From Acidimicrobiia bacterium (GTDB lineage: Bacteria; Actinomycetota; Acidimicrobiia; Acidimicrobiales; Poriferisodalaceae), in the NCBI GenBank assembly GCA_022820505.1, contig JAJEFK010000005.1, forward strand, positions 34,598-98,597: a stretch of 64,000 nucleotides of DNA, written 5' to 3'. The position numbers and the translations under genes are program-made. Position 1 is the first letter of the stretch. Every line of letters starts with the position of its first letter. The notes beneath the pieces were generated by a model, which was given only the letters and a program-made list of their open reading frames with translations, was not told where the DNA came from and did not search any database. This document shows positions 58,191-64,000 of the stretch, piece by piece.

Positions 58191-58296
58191 TGGCGCGTCA
58201 CGGGCCGGTGGAAAACCCGGAGCGCACGCTCACACTGCCGCGGAATCTGCCCACTGTGAGTGACCGCGGCAGTTCGTCTGAACCAACGAGGAACCT

Positions 58297-60387
58297 ATGA
58301 GTTCGCCATCGGATTGTCAAGATGATGCGGCCCGATACCCCAGCAGTTCCGGGGAGTTTCCGCATGGTGCGTGGCCGTCGCCGCTGCAGGCGGCCGACGT
58401 CGCCGCGGGTGCCGTGCGCCGGTCCGAGCCGCGCATCGCCGACGATTGGGCTTATTGGGTGGAAGAGCGGCCTCTCGACCGTGGGCGAGGCGTCGTCGTG
58501 CGGGTGCGCCTCGGCGAGCCCGGTGCAGAGCCCGCCGACGTGCCCCGCACCGCGGAGGCAGACATCCGCACTGCCGTCCACGAATACGGCGGTGGCGCCT
58601 GGCTGCCGTTCGCAGCAGCCGACGGCAGCCATTTCGTGCTGGCCAGCTGCATGAGCGATCACCGGGTGCGGCTGTTCGACGCGACGGGAGAGGCCGCGCC
58701 GCGTGCGGTGACCCCAGAACCGGACATCCCGCGGGGGCTGCGATACGCCGACCCAGCGCTGGTGCCACCAGCCGACCACTCGCAGCACCCAGTCGGCGAC
58801 GGCATCGAACCCGTCACGATCTGGGTGCGCGAGGACCACAACAGCGGCGACGGCGACAGCGAGCCGCGCAACGAGCTGGTTGCGGTGCGGCTGGACGGGA
58901 CGGTGGGTGTTGTGGCGACCGGCGCCGACTTCTACTCGTCGCCACGACCGTCGCCCGATGGCAGCGTGCTGGCCTACCTCAGCTGGGATCACCCCAACAT
59001 GCCGTGGGATCACACGCGCCTGCATGTCGTCGACCTGGACGGCGGCATGGCGGTGCCGGGAACCGATCGGGTGCTGGTCGACGGGCCGGCGATAACCCAG
59101 CCTGCGTGGAGTCCCGATGGCGTTCTGCACATCGTGACCGACATCGACGGCTGGTGGGCTGTCCACCGCGTCGATACCGAGACGGGTGCCACCGAACCGG
59201 TGCTCAGAGACGCAGCGGCCGGCGGGGAGCACGGCGGCGAGTTCGGCGTGCCGGCATGGGTCTTCGCCGTGGACACCTACGGCTGGGACGGATCCGGCGC
59301 ACTGTGGAGCGCGTGGAACTCAGGCGGTGTCAGCCACCTGGGCACCATCCGCGACGGGCGGCTGGAAGAGATTCCGAGCGGGTTCACCGACTTCGGCCGC
59401 TTGGCGGTCACAGCCAGCGGATCGGTCGTGACGGTGGCCGCCAGCTGGACTCGCCGGGCTGCGGTGGTGGAAATCTCGCCCGACGGCGAGCACCGCCAGC
59501 TCAGCGCGAGCGAGCCGCTGGTGCTGGCGCCCGAGGATGTCTCGGTGCCTCGTGCGTTCACGTTCGACAGCGATGACGGTCGCCAAGCGCACGCCTTCTT
59601 CTTCCCGCCTGCCAACTCGGCCGTGACCGCACTACCTGCCGAGCTGCCGCCGCTCATGGTGCTGAGCCATGGCGGGCCCACCGGCTCGGCCCGCAGCTCG
59701 CTCGACCTGGGCATCCAGTACTGGACCACCCGCGGCATTGCCGTGGTGGACGTGAACTACGGCGGCAGCACCGGCTACGGCACTGCATTCCGCAACCTGC
59801 TTCAGGGCCAGTGGGGCGTCGTCGACACGCAGGACTGCATCGCCGCAGCGCTGCACCTGGCGCGCGAGGGTGCTGTGGACGCCCAGCGTCTCGTCATCAA
59901 GGGCGGCTCAGCAGGCGGCTACACCACGCTGTGCGCACTGACCGGCAGCGACGTGTTCGCCGCCGGCATCTCTCGCTACGGGGTCGCCGACCTGGAGGCC
60001 CTGGCCCGCGACACCCACAAGTTCGAGGCCCGCTACCTCGACGGGCTGATCGGTCCCTGGCCCGAGCAGGCCGACCTGTACCGGGAGCGATCGCCCATCT
60101 GGCGGACCGACCAGCTGCGGACCCCGATGATCGTGCTGCAAGGCACCGAGGACCGGGTGGTGCCACGGAGCCAGTCCGAACAGGTGGTGACGGCCCTGGC
60201 AGATGCGGGCGTGCCGCACGCCTACCTGCTGTTCGAGGGCGAGGGTCACGGCTTCCGGCGCGGACCCAACATCGTGGCGGCGCTCGAAGCCGAGCTGTCG
60301 TTCCTCGGCCAGGTCCTGGGCTTCGAGCCCGCAGGCGACATCGCTCGCGTCGAGGTGCGCGAGGGCGGCCAGCAGCGGTCCCAATAG
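58297..60387 (+). CDS. S9 family (prolyl oligopeptidase-like) peptidase
   Basis: The 696-residue protein has an N-terminal beta-propeller (repeats such as PRPSPDGSVLAYLSWDHPNMPWD and PAWSPDGVLHIVTDIDGW) and a C-terminal alpha/beta hydrolase domain. The nucleophile is in GGSAGGYTTLCAL, the Asp follows VLQGTEDRVVP, and the His is in FEGEGHGFRRG. GGSTGYGTAFRNLL and the arrangement match acylaminoacyl/dipeptidyl peptidases. There is no signal peptide, so it is probably cytoplasmic peptide turnover. ATG 58297 follows GAGGAA. The SURF1 gene starts 9 bases after the stop. Confidence 0.88.
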   Translation: MSSPSDCQDDAARYPSSSGEFPHGAWPSPLQAADVAAGAVRRSEPRIADDWAYWVEERPLDRGRGVVVRVRLGEPGAEPADVPRTAEADIRTAVHEYGGGAWLPFAAADGSHFVLASCMSDHRVRLFDATGEAAPRAVTPEPDIPRGLRYADPALVPPADHSQHPVGDGIEPVTIWVREDHNSGDGDSEPRNELVAVRLDGTVGVVATGADFYSSPRPSPDGSVLAYLSWDHPNMPWDHTRLHVVDLDGGMAVPGTDRVLVDGPAITQPAWSPDGVLHIVTDIDGWWAVHRVDTETGATEPVLRDAAAGGEHGGEFGVPAWVFAVDTYGWDGSGALWSAWNSGGVSHLGTIRDGRLEEIPSGFTDFGRLAVTASGSVVTVAASWTRRAAVVEISPDGEHRQLSASEPLVLAPEDVSVPRAFTFDSDDGRQAHAFFFPPANSAVTALPAELPPLMVLSHGGPTGSARSSLDLGIQYWTTRGIAVVDVNYGGSTGYGTAFRNLLQGQWGVVDTQDCIAAALHLAREGAVDAQRLVIKGGSAGGYTTLCALTGSDVFAAGISRYGVADLEALARDTHKFEARYLDGLIGPWPEQADLYRERSPIWRTDQLRTPMIVLQGTEDRVVPRSQSEQVVTALADAGVPHAYLLFEGEGHGFRRGPNIVAALEAELSFLGQVLGFEPAGDIARVEVREGGQQRSQ

Positions 60388-60390
60388 GTT
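60385..60390 (+). promoter_or_regulatory. -10 box TAGGTT of the SURF1 gene
   Basis: TAGGTT overlaps the S9 peptidase stop codon and lies 6 bases before the GTG at 60397. Confidence 0.4.
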
Positions 60391-60396
60391 CGGGCC

Positions 60397-61236
60397 GTGT
60401 ACAGCTTCGCCCGCAAGCCGATCTGGCTGGCCGGCCACGCGCTGGCCGGCGGCCTGCTGGTGATCTTCGTGATCGCAGGCTTCTGGCAGCTCAGCCGCCA
60501 CAACGAGGTAAGCGACCGCAACGCTGCAATCACCGAGCGCCAAGACATGCAACCCCTCGATGCCGGCCGCTTCTTCGAAGCCGTATCGCACACTGATCTC
60601 GCAGACGAGCTCGAGCATCGGCTGGTGACCCTGCCCGTCGACCGGGACGGCCGGAGCCACTGGCACGAAGGAGTACAGATCCGTGGTCGCAGCCTCAACG
60701 GCTTGCCCGGCTGTCATTTGGCATCACCCGTCGCGGTGACACGGAGTGGCAGCGCCGAGCCGCACAGCGTGCTCTTGGTCGAAGGATGGCTGCCCCAACG
60801 GGCCTGCACAGCGTGGCTCGATGGAGAGACCGGCGTCATCGGGTCTCGGCTCGTGAGAGCCACCCAGATGACCGGCCGCATCCGTTTCAGCCAGGAGCGG
60901 GGCCGGTTTGGACCGTCCGACCCGGCTCAAGGACGACTGGAATCGCTGGCGCGGACAGACGTCGAGCGCATCGACCAGCAAACCACGCTCGACCTTGCGC
61001 CGGTCTATCTCGAGCTCGTCAGCGCAAGGGACGCCAATGGTTCGCGGATCGAGCTCGGAGCGAGCATGCCCGGTGTCGCGGTACCCCAGCCCGTGCCGCC
61101 AGAGCTCGATGCCGGACCGCACTTGGGCTACACGGTGCAGTGGTTCAGCTTCGCCGCCGTCGCGATCGTGGGCTACACGCTCGTGCTGCGCCACCAAGCG
61201 CGCAAGGGCGAATCCGAACAGATCGCCGACGACTGA
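60397..61236 (+). CDS. SURF1 family cytochrome oxidase assembly protein
   Basis: The 279-residue protein has the SURF1 layout: an N-terminal helix (WLAGHALAGGLLVIFVIAGFWQLSRHNE, with the diagnostic GFWQL), a periplasmic-side domain with VLLVEGWLPQ, and a C-terminal helix opening with GPHLGYTVQWFSFAAVAIVGYTLVL. SURF1 helps place heme in cytochrome oxidase subunit I. The GTG start lies 6 bases after TAGGTT. No oxidase genes are in the window. Confidence 0.88.
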   Translation: MYSFARKPIWLAGHALAGGLLVIFVIAGFWQLSRHNEVSDRNAAITERQDMQPLDAGRFFEAVSHTDLADELEHRLVTLPVDRDGRSHWHEGVQIRGRSLNGLPGCHLASPVAVTRSGSAEPHSVLLVEGWLPQRACTAWLDGETGVIGSRLVRATQMTGRIRFSQERGRFGPSDPAQGRLESLARTDVERIDQQTTLDLAPVYLELVSARDANGSRIELGASMPGVAVPQPVPPELDAGPHLGYTVQWFSFAAVAIVGYTLVLRHQARKGESEQIADD

Positions 61237-61344
61237 CCGGCTAGTACCCGTGATTCTGCTGCGGATAGGCAGCCATTGTGATACTCGACAGTAGCGACAG
61301 CGGGCATCATCAAGCGGGCCGCGTCCATCAATCGGCGTCCTCAC

Positions 61345-61857
61345 TCAGTCCGAGGTGTCAGCAGACTTGAGTAGGCCAGCAGCCGACCAAGCCCTGTACG
61401 CCAGAGGACAATCTGGCGACGAAAAGCCGCCCACACCACCACCAGCGATCACCCTGTCGCCGTCGAGCATCGGGCCTTCATCCCATACCCAGATTGCATT
61501 GCGCCGTGAGTCGAAAAAGGTCCCCGAGCGAGGCAGATTCAGCTGGTAACGGACAGGCTGAAGCGGCTCGGAATTCTTGCCGAGAACGATGTCTTTCTCC
61601 GACAAGAAAACGTAGACGCAAGGCGCGTCGATCCTCAAAGTTCCTGCCACGAAGGCACTGTCTGAGCCTCCTGCGTAGTCATAGTCCGACATGTCGGCAA
61701 AACTCGCGGGAGGGGCGTCGGGTGCTTCAAATGTTGGAGTACTGCTGTCGTTCGGCCTGACTTTGGTGTTGGGTTCATCGGTGACGGGGTTGGGTTCTTC
61801 GCAGCTCACGAGAACCACCACACCGAACAACAGCGCAACAATTCGGCCTATCGGCAC
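61345..61857 (-). CDS. Hypothetical lipoprotein
   Basis: The 170-residue protein starts at GTG 61857 with a lipoprotein signal (IVALLFGVVVLVSCEEPNP, Cys after VLVS), then a Pro/Ser/Thr/Asp-rich linker and a small domain (CVYVFLSEKDIVLGKNSEPL, WVWDEGPMLDGDRVIAGG). Two further Cys could form a disulfide. No family is recognised. It lies 39 bases downstream of the secreted protease gene on the same strand. Confidence 0.65.
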   Translation of the reverse strand: MPIGRIVALLFGVVVLVSCEEPNPVTDEPNTKVRPNDSSTPTFEAPDAPPASFADMSDYDYAGGSDSAFVAGTLRIDAPCVYVFLSEKDIVLGKNSEPLQPVRYQLNLPRSGTFFDSRRNAIWVWDEGPMLDGDRVIAGGGVGGFSSPDCPLAYRAWSAAGLLKSADTSD

Positions 61858-61896
61858 AGCTGATGTCGCCTTTACGCAAGTTCTACGCAGTCAGAG

Positions 61897-63345
61897 TCAT
61901 CCTAGGGTGACGACGTTTCCGATGAGGATGTCCACATTCAAGAAGGTCTCCACTTCCCGAATGCCGGAGAACCAGGCAACCTTGTTCTTCTTCACACAGT
62001 CGAAGCGGTCCGTCCCGCCCTTGTGAATACCGTATGCCGTGTTGCGCCGGAACCACGGGCCGCCGCTGTCGCCGACGCACTGGCGCAGTGTGGAGCCCTG
62101 CACTCTGACAAAGAGGTTATGGCAGTCAACCGAGAGCCCCCAGTCTGAGTCGAGGCACGCGCCGTTGTATGTCGGCTTGAAATAGACATTGTCCACCGTG
62201 CCGCACGATGTGCCCGATGCCATGCCGGTGTGACATGCGATCTGCCCTCGCATCCTGTAGCGAGAGATGTCGCCGCTGACCGTGCAGGTATGCGGGCTGT
62301 GTTGGCTGCACACAAAATCCGAGGTCAGCACATGCCCAGCGCCAGTCGGAACCTCGTGCAACTGTGCATCGGCCTGCACACTCGCGTAGCCTTTGAGCCA
62401 CGGCAGCGTGACACCGTTCATGACTTGACTTGACCGGCAATGCCCGGCAGCGATGATTCCGTAGGTTCGGGTCGATCGCTCCCGTGCCGCGAACCCTGAA
62501 GTGCAGGTGCTCATCGACCGGCCTCCTTCGAACCTCGCCGTGTCGGCGTAACCGCGTCCGTCAACGATCGAGTAGGCAACGTTGATGCGGCCTTGATAGG
62601 CAGCGGTCATCTGTGCCGCGAGCGCTGCGACTTCGGCATCGGTTGCCGTTGTGGGGGTCGCAGGGGCATTGGCGTTGCCGACAGGTCCGATGCCGCCATC
62701 GGGACTTTGGAATTCGGACGGCTCGACGGATCGCAGCAGCGCAGGGTCAATGCCGATATGCAAAGCGTTGGTGTCCATGTCCGGCGCGGTGAATGTGACA
62801 GCGTCTGAGTAGTCGGCGGCACCGGCCTGATCATCGACACGTCCGACAGGGCCGATGCCGCTGCCGTTACCGAAGCGATCCTGCGCTTCAAGCAACTCAG
62901 CGAGACTGTGTGCAGCACCGGTACGTATTTCAACGTCGTCGTGGGCGTCCGCTACGACGACTGATGCGGGCTGCGGCGGCGTGTCCCCTGTGAGCCACAC
63001 CCAGCCGACGAACGTGCCGACGTGATCGATGCCCCATCCCGCGACACGGACGGTCTCAAGTTCTCGAATCGTGGCCAAGAAATCCTGTAGCGGGCCAAGA
63101 CGGTCAAGACGTCTGATCGCTTCCGCCTCGGACACACCGTATTCAGCGACATAGAAGGCTACGGCGGGGTCGTTGACCTGCTGGGCATCAGAATCGGGGC
63201 CACCACCGACCGGCGAGCCGGTCTGAGCAGAAGCGCTGACGCTGCTTGCCAGCAGCGCGCCTGTGATGATCACGACAAGTGCCGCTCTCCACCGCCATCG
63301 GCTGCGGCGAAGAAGCGTTGGTGTAGAGGAATGCGCAGAACGCAT
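61897..63345 (-). CDS. Secreted S1 family (chymotrypsin-fold) serine protease
   Basis: The 482-residue protein starts at ATG 63345, with CAGGAGG 8 bases upstream; a GTG at 63354 overlaps that site and is less likely. A signal peptide (ALVVIITGALLASSVSASA) precedes a pro-region of about 230 residues. The protease domain has the His in YGIIAAGHC, a probable Asp in YASVQADAQLHEV, and the Ser in CVGDSGGPWF, with several Cys for disulfides. Two copies of a short motif, SGIGPVGRVDDQ and GGIGPVGNANAP, lie in the pro-region. It is likely an extracellular protease related to bacterial streptogrisin/alpha-lytic types. Confidence 0.85.
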   Translation of the reverse strand: MRSAHSSTPTLLRRSRWRWRAALVVIITGALLASSVSASAQTGSPVGGGPDSDAQQVNDPAVAFYVAEYGVSEAEAIRRLDRLGPLQDFLATIRELETVRVAGWGIDHVGTFVGWVWLTGDTPPQPASVVVADAHDDVEIRTGAAHSLAELLEAQDRFGNGSGIGPVGRVDDQAGAADYSDAVTFTAPDMDTNALHIGIDPALLRSVEPSEFQSPDGGIGPVGNANAPATPTTATDAEVAALAAQMTAAYQGRINVAYSIVDGRGYADTARFEGGRSMSTCTSGFAARERSTRTYGIIAAGHCRSSQVMNGVTLPWLKGYASVQADAQLHEVPTGAGHVLTSDFVCSQHSPHTCTVSGDISRYRMRGQIACHTGMASGTSCGTVDNVYFKPTYNGACLDSDWGLSVDCHNLFVRVQGSTLRQCVGDSGGPWFRRNTAYGIHKGGTDRFDCVKKNKVAWFSGIREVETFLNVDILIGNVVTLG

Positions 63346-63433
63346 GGTAGTCACCTCCTGAACGTTCGTTAGGTACTGATTCCGACGCTATACCCGGCTC
63401 CAGCGGGCTCATGACCACCAGTGGGGCGAGGAC

Positions 63434-64000
63434 TCAGCCGCGAGATGCGTACTCGGGTACCAGTTCGGCCGCGGTGCCTTCCAGATCTGGACGCGGCGCG
63501 GCGGGTCGCCGCTCTGCTGTCCGAGCAGCCTCAACGATTCGAGCGTGCAGCGCGGAGTCCGGATCAAACACCGGCACCGGCACATGCTTGAGCGGATTGG
63601 TGTCGAAGTGGAGCTTTGAGGTCTTTGACTCTCGCCAGGCATCTTGCAGGCACTCAGCATTGAGCACGCCCGTCAGGTACAGCGCTTCTTCCACTGAGGC
63701 CGCGACGTACCAGTACGACTTGTCATCCGCGACGAGGCTCTCCGGTCCCCGGCAGGCTCGCAGCGAGTCGCCGGACTTGTTGTAGAACACCTTGCGTCGG
63801 CGCTCCGATGCCCCCGCTGTGAGCTGATTCGTGAGCGTGCGCTGGAAATCGACGTTTTCCAGTTGAGTCCCTGGTAGTGGTGTATGGAGGGGGGCATCCC
63901 TTGGGCGCGTGATCACCGCGTCTACCTCTGGAAGTAACGACTCATCCAGAGAGGAAGACACGGTGATCAACCCCAACACGATGGACGCGCTCGGGTGGCT
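63434..64000 (-). CDS. C-terminal part of a probable N6-adenine DNA methyltransferase/restriction protein (cut by the window edge)
   Basis: The frame is open from the right edge to TGA at 63434, giving about 188 residues without a start. The sequence resembles the TaqI-type C-terminal specificity region of Eco57I/type IIG-like or BREX-like methyltransferases: SYWYVAASVEEALYLTGVLN, then KTSKLHFDTNPLKHVPVPVF and DPDSALHARIVEAARTA. That pattern (a hydrophobic LNA segment, a Phe/His strand, then K-x-VPVPxFDP) is common there. The methylation motif itself would be outside the window. The identity is an inference. Confidence 0.5.
   Translation of the reverse strand, partial: SHPSASIVLGLITVSSSLDESLLPEVDAVITRPRDAPLHTPLPGTQLENVDFQRTLTNQLTAGASERRRKVFYNKSGDSLRACRGPESLVADDKSYWYVAASVEEALYLTGVLNAECLQDAWRESKTSKLHFDTNPLKHVPVPVFDPDSALHARIVEAARTAERRPAAPRPDLEGTAAELVPEYASRG

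Noticed and set aside
58297..60387. Secreted peptidase
   Set aside because: The S9 peptidase has no signal peptide or membrane segment at its N-terminus, so export is not supported.

Overview
The window is high-GC actinobacterial DNA, most likely from class Acidimicrobiia (the class is an inference). The signs are a WhiB regulator, an acyl-CoA carboxylase epsilon subunit, a MeaA-type ethylmalonyl-CoA mutase with crotonyl-CoA carboxylase/reductase, a short SRP RNA, and many genes whose start codon lies 6-9 bases after a TAnnnT -10 box (leaderless transcription). No rRNA, CRISPR array or phage structural gene is present. Most of the window is core metabolism and information processing, with one small accessory segment at about 12.1-15.5 kb and a possible defence locus cut by the right edge.

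Layout. 0-5.4 kb: a glutamine-synthetase-like tail, a GlnR-type regulator, a 51-residue membrane protein, RidA, a PPOX-fold oxidoreductase, an unusual fusion of a [2Fe-2S] protein with a shortened molybdenum hydroxylase, ErpA and Mrp (Fe-S assembly). 5.4-8.5 kb: selA-selB. 8.5-12 kb: whiB, a long-form NfeD protein, a lone receiver domain, tRNA-Pro and a beta-hydroxyacid dehydrogenase. 12.1-15.5 kb: a serine recombinase and secreted or membrane proteins of unknown role. 15.5-18.2 kb: asd and lysC, each preceded by a copy of a 117-bp palindromic repeat. 18.2-31.6 kb: cyclophilin, aat, ethylmalonyl-CoA mutase, an HTTM-like/DCC redox membrane pair, CoA-transferase, accE, pccB, VOC protein, 5'-3' exonuclease, acyl-CoA ligase and an MttB homologue. 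31.8-39.9 kb: a menaquinone cluster (menF, split menD, menH, menC, menE) beside a TetR gene and cdd, in which isochorismate synthase is fused to a MerR-type regulator. 40-43.3 kb: mtnA overlapping an aldolase-dehydrogenase fusion. 43.3-48.2 kb: a BMP-type nucleoside ABC importer. 48.3-51.4 kb: epimerase, ccr and thiolase. 51.5-58.1 kb: recR, dnaX, SRP RNA, two tRNA-Ser genes, a sterol-desaturase-like protein, tadA and xseAB. 58.3-64 kb: S9 peptidase, SURF1, a lipoprotein, a secreted S1 protease and the C-terminus of a probable DNA methyltransferase.

How the genes fit together. Thiolase, Ccr, the epimerase and ethylmalonyl-CoA mutase give much of the ethylmalonyl-CoA pathway for C2 or acyl-CoA assimilation; PccB/AccE carboxylates propionyl-CoA that feeds the same epimerase. 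The men genes supply menaquinone for respiration and SURF1 supports cytochrome oxidase assembly. MtnA with the fused aldolase-dehydrogenase suggests a shunt that recovers DHAP from methylthioadenosine.

The most notable items are the MerR-isochorismate synthase fusion, the split MenD, a dispersed palindromic repeat whose stems co-vary between copies, a second dispersed 65-bp repeat, the mtnA/aldolase-dehydrogenase pair, the shortened molybdenum hydroxylase fusion lacking its catalytic Glu motif, and a SelB without a normal guanine-recognition motif.
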